Both the position numbers and the translations under genes were made by a program. From Helicobacteraceae bacterium (GTDB lineage Bacteria > Campylobacterota > Campylobacteria > Campylobacterales > Sulfurimonadaceae): DNA of 64,000 nucleotides. This document shows, in pieces, positions 24,067 to 33,491 of the stretch. The notes under the pieces were generated by a model that saw only the letters and a program-made list of their open reading frames with translations, ran no database searches and was not told the DNA's origin. Where the stretch lies: positions 37,253 through 101,252 of the forward strand of contig CANMJR010000007.1 in the NCBI GenBank assembly GCA_947498025.1, in the 5' to 3' direction. The stretch's first letter is position 1, and each line of letters begins with the position of its first letter.

Positions 24067-25197
24067 ATGCCAATTTCAAGAAGCACTTCTTTGTGCTCTG
24101 CAAACTTTATTGTTATTGCTATGATTCCCACACTCTTCTTTTTTGTAATAGTGTTGGGATATATAGGCATAATTCCACTTAATGTACCACTCTCCTCCGT
24201 CTTAATTATTGGATTTATTTTACTTACATTTTTAATGTTTACTAAACATAATGCTAACTATAGTATTTGTAAAATGCGCTCTTCTTATATAAAGATGGAA
24301 CACACCTTAAATTCTAAACTAGAGGCAAACTCTTTAGTTATCAATAACGAGAGAAAATCTGTGCTTGATATTGGAGATTTTTTAAATCACTACTATGCAG
24401 ATATTAGAAATAACAACTTTGTGGCAGTTGCAGCATCTATATTCCCAATGTTGGGAATATTAGGGACATTTTTAGCAATCTCCATCTCCATGCCTACCTT
24501 CTCCGTTTCGGATACTACAGCACTTGATAATGACATATCTATTCTTTTAAGTGGTGTCGGCTCTGCATTTTATGCTTCTATTTACGGAATTCTGCTCTCT
24601 TTAATATGGACATATTTTGAAAAAAGCGGTCTCAGTAAGATAGACCACTACTTTGCAGCTATTAAAGAAAGATTTAAATCAAATGTATGGTCAAATGATG
24701 AGTTGACAATCTATAAATATTCTCAATATGAGCTCAAAGACAATAGATTTCTTACGGCATTGCGTGAAACATTTAATCTTGATTTCGTCAAGACACTCAA
24801 CGAGCAGCATTTATCAAGTTTTAAAGAAATTATGCATGAAAGCAACTATAACTTTACGCAAATATCAAGTCATCTTCAATATGCATCCAAAGAGTTAAAA
24901 GAGACACTCTCTCTTATGGATAATAATCAAAGTGCGCAAGAAGCGAAAAATCAGATAGAGAAAAATTTATTAGACTTTACTTATGCAACAAAAAGTCTTG
25001 AAAAGAGCACTAAAATATTTAATGCACATCTTACGACTTCGCTAGATAAAACATTTGAAAAGATTGACACAGAGATAGGTGATATAGTTGTAAAATTAGC
25101 AGATTTCGCAACACATGTGAGCTTAGAGAGCAAAGAAGTCCAAGATAGTGTAAAAAAATATCATCAGATGATAGCTAGTCAGATAAAAGCTCAGTAA
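24067..25197 (+). CDS. MotA/TolQ/ExbB-like proton channel protein, 376 aa
   Basis: Membrane helices are at about 14-36, 42-60, 117-141 and 157-183; helices 3 and 4 contain FPMLGILGTFLAIS and LSGVGSAFYASIYGILLSL, the Gly-rich core of the MotA/TolQ family. The C-terminal 190 residues are a long helical tail (SHLQYASKELKETL, KSLEKSTKIF). ZorA of Zorya defence shows the same helices and tail, but its tail is usually much longer. The MotB-like gene follows with no gap (TAA ATG). It probably forms a proton-driven motor with it; target unknown. Confidence 0.8.
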   Translation: MPISRSTSLCSANFIVIAMIPTLFFFVIVLGYIGIIPLNVPLSSVLIIGFILLTFLMFTKHNANYSICKMRSSYIKMEHTLNSKLEANSLVINNERKSVLDIGDFLNHYYADIRNNNFVAVAASIFPMLGILGTFLAISISMPTFSVSDTTALDNDISILLSGVGSAFYASIYGILLSLIWTYFEKSGLSKIDHYFAAIKERFKSNVWSNDELTIYKYSQYELKDNRFLTALRETFNLDFVKTLNEQHLSSFKEIMHESNYNFTQISSHLQYASKELKETLSLMDNNQSAQEAKNQIEKNLLDFTYATKSLEKSTKIFNAHLTTSLDKTFEKIDTEIGDIVVKLADFATHVSLESKEVQDSVKKYHQMIASQIKAQ

Positions 25198-26313
25198 ATG
25201 TTTTACAAAAATGAAAATGATGATAACACAAATTTCTGGATATCCTATGCAGACCTTATGGCGGGCTTGCTTTTTGTTTTTATTTTGCTTATTGGTGCAA
25301 TAGTTGTAAAATCAATCGTGCTTAAAACAAATCTCGATAAGAAAGAGAGCTCTTTGGAGAGTTCAACCCAAATGCTACTTTTAAGAGACACGGAAGTGCA
25401 AAAACTGAAAAAATTGCTTGAATTGAGAATGAGTGAGCTGAAGAGTTCACAAGATGCCTTGGTTTTGACAAGAGATTCCCTCAAGCTAAAAACGGAAGAG
25501 ATAGCGAATTTGAATAATATTTTATTGTCGCAAAATATGAAAGTTGATGATTTCAACTCAAAAATTATAATCATGCAAAATTTACTCAACGAAACAAACA
25601 GCAGTTTAAATAATCAGAATAAGAAACTACAAGATTATGAGAACAAAGTTTTAATACTCTCCAATGAATTAAGCGGCAAAGATGAAACATTAAAACTAAA
25701 GGATAAAGAGCTTTTAGATCTGTTACATGCAATAGAGCAGAAGCAGACAAAGTATGATGTTCTCATAGCAAAACTCCAAGCTCAAAAGGCTAAAATCAAA
25801 GGTTTGACAGGCATAAAAATAAAGCTTATTGCAGAACTAAAAGAGAGTCTTGGAAAAAATGTTGAGATTGACCCAAAAAGCGGCTCTTTAAGATTAGCTT
25901 CAAGTATATTATTCGACAAGGGGAGTGCCGAGTTAAAAGAGTCGTCAAAAATAGAGCTTAAAAAAGTTTTCATTGAATATATTGGTGCTTTGATATCAAA
26001 CAAAAACATTCAATCTCAGCTTGATAGAATATCCATAGAAGGGCATACAGACAGCGATGGAGGATACTTATATAACTTAAACCTCTCTCAACAAAGAGCA
26101 TATGCGGTTATGAACTATCTTTTAACACTAGATTTTACTAACGATAATAATCTTAAGCCTCTTTTAGTAGCAAGCGGCCGCTCGTATCAAGACACTATTT
26201 ACAATAAAGACATGGTAGAAGACAAAGATGCTTCAAGAAGAATTGAGATTAAATTTAGCTTGAGAAATGATGATGCTATGGATGAGATTGGCAGGCTGTT
26301 AGATTTTGAATAA
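25198..26313 (+). CDS. MotB/OmpA-like protein with long coiled coil, 371 aa
   Basis: One N-terminal helix (about residues 16-40, ISYADLMAGLLFVFILLIG) contains Asp19, placed like the proton-carrying Asp of MotB and ZorB. Residues 42-205 form a coiled coil (KDSLKLKTEEIANLN, DEKLKLKDKELL-like). The C-terminal OmpA-like domain has ILFDKGSAELKESSKIEL, IEGHTDSDGG and DASRRIEIKFSL and should grip the cell wall. The partner is the MotA-like gene directly upstream. ZorB lacks such a long coiled coil, so this pair is not a standard Zorya pair. Confidence 0.82.
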   Translation: MFYKNENDDNTNFWISYADLMAGLLFVFILLIGAIVVKSIVLKTNLDKKESSLESSTQMLLLRDTEVQKLKKLLELRMSELKSSQDALVLTRDSLKLKTEEIANLNNILLSQNMKVDDFNSKIIIMQNLLNETNSSLNNQNKKLQDYENKVLILSNELSGKDETLKLKDKELLDLLHAIEQKQTKYDVLIAKLQAQKAKIKGLTGIKIKLIAELKESLGKNVEIDPKSGSLRLASSILFDKGSAELKESSKIELKKVFIEYIGALISNKNIQSQLDRISIEGHTDSDGGYLYNLNLSQQRAYAVMNYLLTLDFTNDNNLKPLLVASGRSYQDTIYNKDMVEDKDASRRIEIKFSLRNDDAMDEIGRLLDFE

Positions 26314-26479
26314 ATTTGAAGCAAAGAACATTCATATAGCATCTGAATACCTAAAAAATAAGTTAAATGCATTTAAGAAAGTGGAGAACAACAATATAAA
26401 AAGTGAAAATGTTTATATTGTTGAGGGAAAAAAAGAGTCACTCTTTAAGAGAATTATCAACTTAATATTTAAGTCCTAG
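26306..26479 (+). CDS. Small basic ORF overlapping the MotB-like gene, 57 aa
   Basis: A TTG at 26306 opens a frame of 57 codons, shifted by one base and overlapping the MotB-like stop by eight bases. The product (LNKFEAKNIHIASEYLKNKL...) is basic and helical and ends INLIFKS. No strong binding site is seen; the overlap suggests coupled translation. It fills the gap before the convergent AMIN gene almost exactly. It could be a third component of the motor-like set, a missed +1 frame extension of the MotB-like protein, or chance. Confidence 0.45.
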   Translation: MNKFEAKNIHIASEYLKNKLNAFKKVENNNIKSENVYIVEGKKESLFKRIINLIFKS

Positions 26480-26483
26480 GATT

Positions 26484-27185
26484 TTACAATAGCTGAAAAA
26501 TATAGCTGTCATCGATGTTTTTTACATTATATCTATAGTAGCCGTCTAATTCAATAACAACTCTATAGTAGCCATCGTGATTTCCTACTCTAATCTTTGT
26601 AAAGACATTTTCAGTGATATTTTGCTCATAAAATTTGATACCTTTGCTGCTTTTAAAATCTATCACGATTCTATGTGGCTGAACAAGCAGAAAGTTTCTT
26701 ATGATTTTATCATTGGTAACAATTTTAAAATATTTTTCCGATGAATAAAAACTTGCATATTCGAAAGAGGCTATTTTTTGATATTTATCCCCATTTTTTG
26801 CAACATGCTCTTCTATTTTTGCTGTCTCTTTTTTCTCAGGGTCTTTTTTTACACTTTCTTCTTGAGTCTTATTATTATCATTAGAAATATAATTTTGAGA
26901 TATGAAAATAGGCTTATGCCAATCAACAGAATTTTCTAACTGAATAGTTTTATTCTCTTGGGAACCATCAAGATTTTTATACTGTATTGTCACGCCTTGA
27001 AGAACTCTCGCTTGCGGGGGAAGTGCTATAGTTGTTTTTATGAGTGGCAATACAACAGCAGTTTCATTTGTAGTATATGGAATATCTTTTTCGCCGTCGG
27101 AAGGGAAAAAAGGATTTTCACGAGCGTCCAGTACACCAATAATGATAAATGCTATTAGCACTGTTTTTACCACTTCAACCCTCAC
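26484..27185 (-). CDS. AMIN-domain periplasmic protein
   Basis: A signal peptide (residues 1-21) is followed by about 130 residues of linker and an AMIN-like C-terminal half: SEKYFKIVTNDKIIRNFLLVQPHRIVIDF, then IRVGNHDGYYRVVIEL. AMIN domains target periplasmic proteins to secretion or septal sites. The order recA-eno-FtsB-like-AMIN is the same as recA-eno-Cj1671c-Cj1670c in Campylobacter jejuni, where the last is a glycoprotein of unknown role. It ends four bases after the small ORF of the convergent motor-like set. Confidence 0.75.
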   Translation of the reverse strand: MRVEVVKTVLIAFIIIGVLDARENPFFPSDGEKDIPYTTNETAVVLPLIKTTIALPPQARVLQGVTIQYKNLDGSQENKTIQLENSVDWHKPIFISQNYISNDNNKTQEESVKKDPEKKETAKIEEHVAKNGDKYQKIASFEYASFYSSEKYFKIVTNDKIIRNFLLVQPHRIVIDFKSSKGIKFYEQNITENVFTKIRVGNHDGYYRVVIELDGYYRYNVKNIDDSYIFQLL

Positions 27186-27204
27186 TTTTTGTTTATTATA
27201 TCAT

Positions 27205-27483
27205 TTATTGTGTGGAAATTTCTTTTAGTTCAAAATACTCTCTTTGAAGTTCTGCATTATCATTTTTAAGTCTATTAATCTCAGATTGAAGGTAATTTTC
27301 ATAATCTTGAAGTCCAAAGAGAACTTCAAGAGAGTTTGTTCCATACAGCACGGCACCAAGATAGACACCCAGACCTAATACAAGTAAAATAAGAATCAGA
27401 AATTTTGCTAATGATAATCCCAGATATTTTTGAGTAAAGCTCTGAGAAGAGACATTTTCTTCGTATAACTCTTCTATATTCAT
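27205..27483 (-). CDS. FtsB/DivIC-like septum protein
   Basis: The 92-residue protein has one membrane helix (about 24-45, LAKFLILILLVLGLGVYLGAVL) and a C-terminal coiled coil (QSEINRLKNDNAELQREYFELKE), the layout of the divisome protein FtsB or DivIC. These join FtsL and FtsQ to activate septal peptidoglycan synthesis. It lies between eno and the AMIN gene on the same strand, as in other Campylobacterota. Confidence 0.82.
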   Translation of the reverse strand: MNIEELYEENVSSQSFTQKYLGLSLAKFLILILLVLGLGVYLGAVLYGTNSLEVLFGLQDYENYLQSEINRLKNDNAELQREYFELKEISTQ

Positions 27484-27494
27484 TTGGATAAAGC

Positions 27495-28760
27495 TTAATT
27501 AAACAGCGTTGAACCTAAATACTCGCCATACACAACTTCATTTTCTATCTCTAAAAGACGGTTGTATTTTGCAGTTCTCTCGCCTCTGGCTGTTGAGCCT
27601 GTCTTTATCTCTCCACAGTTTAAAGCTACCGCAAAGTCAGCGATAAAAGCATCTTCACTCTCTCCGGAACGGTGGCTCATAACGCACTTATAGCCATTTC
27701 TTTGCGCAAGTCTTACTGTCTGCATAGTTTCACTTACGGAGCCAATTTGATTCGGTTTAATAAGTATAGAGTTTGCGATACCCTTTTTGATACCTTCATT
27801 TAATATACCGGCATTTGTAACAAATAAATCATCACCGACTATTTGAACTTTATCACTCAATTTTTCTGTTAAAATTTTCCATCCATCCCAGTCGTCTTCA
27901 CTTAAACCATCTTCAATAGAAACTATCGGATATTTTGAACATAGGTCAACATAGTAATCAACTAATTCGGAAGAAGAGACTGTTCTGTTTTCAGAATCTA
28001 GTCTGTAGCCACCCTCTGTTATTAATTCAGAAGCAGCAACATCAAGTGCAATCCCCATCTGTGAGCCAGCCTTGTAGCCAGCTGCATGAATGGCTTCCAT
28101 AATAATTTGAATCGGCTCCTCATTTGAACTTAAATCCGGAGCAAAACCACCTTCATCGCCAAGTGCAGTATTATGTTTTTTAGCCTTTAGAATTGCTTTG
28201 AGATGATGATAAACTTCAGAACTAGCTTGGAGTGCAGTTGCAAAATCATCAAACCCAATCGGCATAATCATGTACTCTTGGAAGTCAACTGAGTTGTCCG
28301 CATGCGAACCACCGTTGATAATATTGAGCATAGGGGTAGGAATAACCATGGCATTTGCACCGCCTAAGTAGCGATAAAGTGGCATTTTAAGGCTTTTAGC
28401 TGCGGCACGAGCCACTGCCATAGAAACACCAAGGACAGCATTTGCACCTAAGTTGCCATAGTTGTCCGTACCGTCAAGCTCTTTCATAGTCGCATCTATA
28501 ACAGCTTGATTATACGGAGAGAGACCTATAATTACATCTGATATTTTCGCGTTCACATTTTCTACCGCTTGAAGTACACCTTTGCCCATGTAACGACTTC
28601 CGCCATCTCGAAGCTCTAAAGCTTCTCTTTTTCCGGTACTTGCACCAGAAGGTACGATAGCACTCTCAACTGTTCCGTCACTAAGCTCTACGGTTGTCTT
28701 TACCGTTGGATTACCACGAGAATCCAATACCTCAATCGCACTGATATTATCTATATACAT
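27495..28760 (-). CDS. eno: Enolase
   Basis: Enolase interconverts 2-phosphoglycerate and phosphoenolpyruvate. Signature motifs are visible: the N-terminal [28 protein letters not shown], the magnesium ligands around LDVAASE and [14 protein letters not shown], the [14 protein letters not shown] region with the catalytic Lys, and [20 protein letters not shown]. Length 421 is normal. The start codon overlaps the recA stop (TAATG). In this phylum it is used in gluconeogenesis together with ppsA. Confidence 0.98.
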   Translation of the reverse strand: MYIDNISAIEVLDSRGNPTVKTTVELSDGTVESAIVPSGASTGKREALELRDGGSRYMGKGVLQAVENVNAKISDVIIGLSPYNQAVIDATMKELDGTDNYGNLGANAVLGVSMAVARAAAKSLKMPLYRYLGGANAMVIPTPMLNIINGGSHADNSVDFQEYMIMPIGFDDFATALQASSEVYHHLKAILKAKKHNTALGDEGGFAPDLSSNEEPIQIIMEAIHAAGYKAGSQMGIALDVAASELITEGGYRLDSENRTVSSSELVDYYVDLCSKYPIVSIEDGLSEDDWDGWKILTEKLSDKVQIVGDDLFVTNAGILNEGIKKGIANSILIKPNQIGSVSETMQTVRLAQRNGYKCVMSHRSGESEDAFIADFAVALNCGEIKTGSTARGERTAKYNRLLEIENEVVYGEYLGSTLFN

Positions 28761-29797
28761 TATTCATCTACCTCACTTATTTCTGATATATCCATGGTCA
28801 TAAGGCTGCTTATTCCCATAGCACTTTTAATTTTGTCTTCTATTTCTTTTGCTAAAACCGGATCTTCTTTAAACTTAGCCTTAACATTTTCACGCCCTTG
28901 ACCGAGCTTAATATCTTCATAAGAGAACCAAGCTCCACTTTTGTCAATTATATCAAGTTTTACACCATAATCAACAAGTTCACCTTCTTTAGAAATACCC
29001 TCTCCAAACATGATATCAAATTCTGCTTGGCGAAATGGCGGTGCTACTTTGTTTTTTATTACTTTTGCTTTAACACGGTTACCGATACTGTTTTCGCCCT
29101 GCTTAAGGGAGGCTATTCTTCTAACATCAATTCTGACAGATGCATAAAATTTTAAAGCATTTCCACCAGTTGTCGTTTCCGGAGAGCCATAGCCCATCAT
29201 TCCTATTTTCATACGAATCTGGTTGATAAAAATAACGGTACAGTTCATTTTATGCAAAATCCCAGTTAATTTACGAAGGGCCTTTGACATAAGGCGTGCC
29301 TGAACACCGACATTTTGGTCAGACATCTCTCCCTCAATCTCAGATTTAGGCGTTAGTGCCGCAACAGAATCTATAACTATTAAATCAATAGCTCCGCTTC
29401 TGGCAATTGTCTCAACTATATCTAAAGCTTGTTCACCATAATCTGGCTGTGAGACAAGAAGATTGTCAACATCGACACCTAAGTTTCTTGCATAAATAAC
29501 ATCCAGTGCATGCTCTGCATCAATAAATGCACAAACACCGCCTGCTTTTTGACACTCTGCTGTTATTTGAAGTGCTAATGTTGTTTTACCTGAACTTTCA
29601 GGTCCGTAAATTTCTACAACTCTTCCCTGAGGAACTCCGCCTATTCCAAGTGCTAAATCAAGCCCAAGAGAACCTGTGCTAATTGCCTCAATCGGGGTAA
29701 TCTCTTTATCGCCCAATCGCATCAAAGCACCTTTTCCGAATGCTTTATCTATCTGTTTCATGGCTAAGTCTAATGATTTTTGTTTGTTCGCGTCCAT
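28760..29797 (-). CDS. recA: Recombinase RecA
   Basis: RecA forms filaments on single-stranded DNA, carries out strand exchange and induces repair. The Walker A is GPESSGKTT, Walker [11 protein letters not shown], and the L2 loop is around [13 protein letters not shown] prefer the ATG at 29797, [20 protein letters not shown], which agrees with the N-terminus of Campylobacter RecA; the GTG at 29809 would add four residues. The C-terminus is acidic. No LexA box is seen. It heads the recA-eno-FtsB-like-AMIN strand. Confidence 0.98.
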   Translation of the reverse strand: MDANKQKSLDLAMKQIDKAFGKGALMRLGDKEITPIEAISTGSLGLDLALGIGGVPQGRVVEIYGPESSGKTTLALQITAECQKAGGVCAFIDAEHALDVIYARNLGVDVDNLLVSQPDYGEQALDIVETIARSGAIDLIVIDSVAALTPKSEIEGEMSDQNVGVQARLMSKALRKLTGILHKMNCTVIFINQIRMKIGMMGYGSPETTTGGNALKFYASVRIDVRRIASLKQGENSIGNRVKAKVIKNKVAPPFRQAEFDIMFGEGISKEGELVDYGVKLDIIDKSGAWFSYEDIKLGQGRENVKAKFKEDPVLAKEIEDKIKSAMGISSLMTMDISEISEVDE

Positions 29798-29999
29798 CTT
29801 TTGGCTCACTTTTATTAAATTTAGACTTATTATATGTCAATTTAAAATATAGTTTAAAAAATATTTCATTTTGTCATACTTTTTTTGAATTTATCTATTT
29901 TACATATAGAAAAATCAGATAAATTAGGGTGAGATTTTATCCTTATTTGGTTAAAATTTAGTTTATAATAACCAAATGCTTTTATAACGGACATGCAAC

Positions 30000-30863
30000 T
30001 TGAAAAAAACCCTAATAGCCCACTCTCCGGATGCCGATGATATTTTTATGTACTATGCCATCAAGTTTGGCTGGGTGGACATGAAAAATACTTATTTTGA
30101 TAATATTGCAAAAGATATTCAAACACTCAATGAAGATGCACTTAACGGTGTTTATGACATTGTTGCCATAAGTTTTGCACTCTATCCGCATATCAAAGAT
30201 GAGTATGCTTTGCTTCGTACTGCTGTAAGTTTTGGTGAAGGATACGGTCCAAAAATTATTAAGAAAAAAAGTGTAGTATTAAAGAAAAACTTTAAAGTGG
30301 CTCTTAGCGGAAAAAACACCACAAACGCCATGCTCTTTCGTATAGCATATCCACATGCCAGAGTAACCTATATGAATTTTCTTGAGATTGAAAATGCTGT
30401 AATTAGCGGTGACGTGGATGCCGGAGTTTTGATTCATGAGAGCATTTTAACCTACAGCAGTGAACTCGAGGTTGAGAGAGAGATATGGGATATTTGGCAG
30501 GAGTTGGCAGGGAATGATTTACCTCTTCCTCTTGGTGGAATGGCAATTCGTCGCTCAATACCACTCAATAAAGCCATAGAATATGAAGCAACACTCACAA
30601 AAGCCGTTCAAGTAGCACGAGACCATAAAGATAGACTCTCGAAGATGCTTCTTGAGAGAGATTTAGTTCGCATAGATGCAGCAACACTCGATAAATATCT
30701 TGAACTCTATGCAAATGATGAGTCAATTACGCTGAGTGAAATTCAGTACAGAGCGATTAATAAGCTCTTTGAGATTGGCTATAAACATGGCTTTTATGAA
30801 GTGGAAGTTAAAATAGAAGATTATCTGATTCCTACAGAATATACAGCATTAAGGAACTCATAA
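30000..30863 (+). CDS. mqnD: 1,4-dihydroxy-6-naphthoate synthase (MqnD)
   Basis: MqnD works in the futalosine pathway of menaquinone synthesis, which Campylobacterota use in place of the Men pathway. The start is a TTG. The N-terminal AHSPDADDIFMYYA and the later ISFALYPHIKDEYALL, VALSGKNTTNAML and LPLPLGGMAIRR match MqnA/MqnD-type periplasmic-binding-like enzymes, closest to MqnD in length (287). It is followed closely by fliQ and murB, as in Campylobacter. Confidence 0.87.
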   Translation: MKKTLIAHSPDADDIFMYYAIKFGWVDMKNTYFDNIAKDIQTLNEDALNGVYDIVAISFALYPHIKDEYALLRTAVSFGEGYGPKIIKKKSVVLKKNFKVALSGKNTTNAMLFRIAYPHARVTYMNFLEIENAVISGDVDAGVLIHESILTYSSELEVEREIWDIWQELAGNDLPLPLGGMAIRRSIPLNKAIEYEATLTKAVQVARDHKDRLSKMLLERDLVRIDAATLDKYLELYANDESITLSEIQYRAINKLFEIGYKHGFYEVEVKIEDYLIPTEYTALRNS

Positions 30864-30866
30864 ATT

Positions 30867-31133
30867 ATGGAAGCAAAACTTATAGCCTTAGGCATTGAAA
30901 CTTTTAAAATTGCGATGCTGCTCTCCCTGCCGGGGCTTTTAACAGGCATGTTTTTGGGTTTGGCGGTAAGTATTTTTCAAGCCACCACCCAAATCAATGA
31001 GATGACCCTCAGTTTTATTCCTAAAATCTTGGGTGTTGTTATTGTTTTGGTTCTCACAATGCCTTGGATGCTCAACTCAATGATTGACTTTTCCAAAGAG
31101 GTATTTAATCTCATTCCAACATTTGTAGAGTAA
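30867..31133 (+). CDS. fliQ: Flagellar export protein FliQ
   Basis: FliQ is a small membrane subunit of the flagellar type III export gate. The 88 residues have two hydrophobic helices and the family sequences PGLLTGMFLGLAVSIFQATTQ and TLSFIPKILGV. It is only 3 bases after mqnD and its stop overlaps the murB start, so it is transcribed away from other flagellar genes with cell-wall and quinone genes. No sigma-54 or sigma-28 promoter is visible for it. Confidence 0.95.
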   Translation: MEAKLIALGIETFKIAMLLSLPGLLTGMFLGLAVSIFQATTQINEMTLSFIPKILGVVIVLVLTMPWMLNSMIDFSKEVFNLIPTFVE

Positions 31134-31963
31134 TGAATTCTAAGCTTATAAATTTTTCTAATTTCTCTTCTATAAAAATCGGGGGTTCTTTCGATGTTTT
31201 TATATTGGAAGATGCTTCGGACTACGATGAAGATTACTATCTTATCGGCGCATGCAACAATACACTCATCGGCACACAACCGCCACCGCTCATGATACTC
31301 GGCAAAAAATATGACTACATAAAAATCGAAGAGAATCTCCTAAAAGTCGGTGCGGCAACTCCCTCAGGAAAGATAGCCTCTTTTTGTAAAAAACATGACA
31401 TTGCGAATTTTGAATTTGTTTCCCATTTACCGGGAACTCTCGGCGGTTTGGTAAAGATGAACGCAGGATTAAAAGAGTATGAAATTTTTAATAATCTAGT
31501 CTCAATTGCTACATTGGATGGCGCGAAAGAGAAGAGTGAGATATCTTTTGGGTATAGATTTACAGAGATTAAAACTCCCATTCTGGAAGCATCTTTTACT
31601 CTGTCGCATGGATTTGATAAAGAGAAGGTAGAACTCTTTAAGAAGATGCGTTCAAATCAGCCAAACACTCCAAGCGCAGGAAGCTGTTTTAAAAATCCGG
31701 TCGGCGACTATGCAGGAAGATTGATAGAATCTGTCGGGCTCAAAGGGTACAGAGTCGGTGGAATGGAGTTTAGCGGAGCGCATGCAAACTTTTTGGTAAA
31801 TACCGACCACGGCTCATTTGATGATGCCATTTTTTTAGTTCAAGAGGCACAAAAAAGAGTGTATGAGCAGTTTGGCATTTGGCTAGAGAATGAGATTATC
31901 GTTTTAGATACAAGATACATGGGCAAAAACTCACCGCTATTGAATCCACATGTCGCATCCTGA
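31133..31963 (+). CDS. murB: UDP-N-acetylenolpyruvoylglucosamine reductase
   Basis: MurB reduces the enolpyruvyl group to form UDP-MurNAc in peptidoglycan synthesis, using FAD and NADPH. Visible are the FAD-binding LPGTLGGLVKMNAG and the C-terminal PSAGSCFKNP, with SAGSCF holding the catalytic Ser, and the terminal LENEI. Length 276 is in the short type II range. It overlaps fliQ by the start codon (TAATG). Confidence 0.95.
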   Translation: MNSKLINFSNFSSIKIGGSFDVFILEDASDYDEDYYLIGACNNTLIGTQPPPLMILGKKYDYIKIEENLLKVGAATPSGKIASFCKKHDIANFEFVSHLPGTLGGLVKMNAGLKEYEIFNNLVSIATLDGAKEKSEISFGYRFTEIKTPILEASFTLSHGFDKEKVELFKKMRSNQPNTPSAGSCFKNPVGDYAGRLIESVGLKGYRVGGMEFSGAHANFLVNTDHGSFDDAIFLVQEAQKRVYEQFGIWLENEIIVLDTRYMGKNSPLLNPHVAS

Positions 31964-31978
31964 CATGCAGAATTGTTT

Positions 31979-32746
31979 TTAAAAACGAAGCATCAAACCA
32001 GCATAAATTCCAGAAAAACTTAAATCCATAGTGGCATTTGTACTGCCTTCTTCATCAATCTTAATCTTTTGAGCTCTATATCCAACTTCTAGTGCCGGCT
32101 GAACAATCGGTATAAAGTCGAGTGTATAATCAACTTTTGCTCTAAAATCATAGATACTGCTTGAGCTGTATCCAATATATTTCAAGTCCGACTCAAGACC
32201 TATATTTGTAGCCGGAATCTGAACCCTTGCTCTTGCGTATAAAAGAGGAATTGCAAGTGAGGTTGATTCACTGTATGAAGTGTTTGTGACGCCATTAATT
32301 TTCACATCTCCTATAGCCTCATAAGAGACATTCGTAGCTTTAACATCAATACCAAGGTCTATCGTTATCCAAGGCATATTATCTAAGATATTGTAATAAG
32401 GAATAATGTCAAACTGTTTCATCTCTAAAGTGCTATTTGCCGTAGTGGTGACGCTGAACTCTTTGAATGAACCTGTCACTTCACCGCTATTTTTGACACT
32501 TGTATATTCAACTCTTAGGTTTGGAAGAATAGGAATCGGATGTTTTACAAGCAGCCATGCGTAGCCATTTGTTTCATCTTTTTCTAAAGATTTGTCGTTA
32601 CCTGTACCACCGCTTGAAGTATAGGTAATCTCACCGCTAGATTTTTGTGCCCATGCCCCGGCACCCATTTCAACTCTTGCTATATCTGCGGTAGCAACAG
32701 TTGCAAAAACAGCCCCACATGCGACGACTGATAAGATTTTTTTCAT
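31979..32746 (-). CDS. TIGR04219-type outer-membrane beta-barrel protein
   Basis: The start at 32746 follows GGAGTTT. A signal peptide ends VATA. The barrel begins DIARVEMGAGAWAQKSSG and ends YAGLMLRF, and includes KHPIPILPNLRVEYT, which I associate with the TIGR04219 family that is nearly confined to Campylobacterota and some gammaproteobacteria. It has 255 residues. Function is unknown. It is convergent with murB. Confidence 0.85.
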   Translation of the reverse strand: MKKILSVVACGAVFATVATADIARVEMGAGAWAQKSSGEITYTSSGGTGNDKSLEKDETNGYAWLLVKHPIPILPNLRVEYTSVKNSGEVTGSFKEFSVTTTANSTLEMKQFDIIPYYNILDNMPWITIDLGIDVKATNVSYEAIGDVKINGVTNTSYSESTSLAIPLLYARARVQIPATNIGLESDLKYIGYSSSSIYDFRAKVDYTLDFIPIVQPALEVGYRAQKIKIDEEGSTNATMDLSFSGIYAGLMLRF

Positions 32747-32823
32747 AGTAAACTCCATAAATTAATATGGCTGATTGTATCAAAGAGTTTTATAAAGGGT
32801 GTTTAAAGGAGTAAGAGTTGTTA

Positions 32824-32847
32824 TTTTAGGGCAAAAAAGCCCTAAAA
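32824..32847 (-). terminator. Hairpin after tpx
   Basis: TTTTAGGGC and GCCCTAAAA pair perfectly over nine bases around a loop of six A (plus strand). It lies 22 bases after the tpx stop codon. The T residues are in the loop on the minus strand and not after the stem, so termination is plausible but not textbook. Confidence 0.5.
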
Positions 32848-32868
32848 CAGGAGAAAGAAAGGTAAAAA

Positions 32869-33372
32869 TTATTTAACAGCAGCCATTGCAGCGTCGTAGT
32901 TTGGCTCTTCTGTGATTTCTGGAACGATTTCTTTGTATGTTACAACACCGTCTGCGTCAACTACGAAGATTGCTCTACATGTTACACCTGCAAGGACTGA
33001 ACCGCCAAGTAACACACCATACGCGTTTGCGAAATCTTTGTTTCTGAAATCTGAAGTAACAGTCAATTTGTCAATTCCCTCAGCTGCACAAAATCTACCG
33101 GAAGCAAATGGTAAATCTAAAGATACGATAGTAGCTTTTACACCCTCTAATGAAGCAACTTTAGCGTTGAAGTTACGAGTTTCGGTAGCACACACGCCCG
33201 TGTCAAGTGAAGGAACAACGATAATTAATTGCTTGACACCCTGAGCACCGCCGACTACAACATCACCCAAACCAGCTGAATTTACAACCGTAACTTCCGG
33301 TGCCTTATCACCAACATTTACCTCATTTCCTAAAAGTTCTACGTCTGTACCTTTGAATTTTGTAGTTGCCAT
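32869..33372 (-). CDS. tpx: Thiol peroxidase Tpx
   Basis: Tpx reduces lipid and hydrogen peroxides with thioredoxin. The peroxidatic Cys is C61 in PSLDTGVCATETRNFN and the resolving Cys is C95 in SGRFCAAEGI, the distance typical of atypical 2-Cys Tpx enzymes. Length 167 is standard. It is monocistronic, with a hairpin after the stop codon. Together with rubrerythrin it indicates a peroxide-exposed life at low oxygen. Confidence 0.97.
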   Translation of the reverse strand: MATTKFKGTDVELLGNEVNVGDKAPEVTVVNSAGLGDVVVGGAQGVKQLIIVVPSLDTGVCATETRNFNAKVASLEGVKATIVSLDLPFASGRFCAAEGIDKLTVTSDFRNKDFANAYGVLLGGSVLAGVTCRAIFVVDADGVVTYKEIVPEITEEPNYDAAMAAVK

Positions 33373-33491
33373 TTTGACTCCCTATTTTGTTTTAATTTAT
33401 GCGGAAAGTATATTTTAAATCGGATGATTTTACTCTTAATTAGAAAAAGTCTCTTTTAGTATAAGTTTAGTTTAAGGGTTTGTGCACAAAA

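Noticed and set aside
24067..26313. A complete Zorya defence system.
   Set aside because: Only ZorA/ZorB-like proteins are present. No ZorC, ZorD or ZorE gene is nearby, and the coiled-coil length differs, so a Zorya call would overreach.
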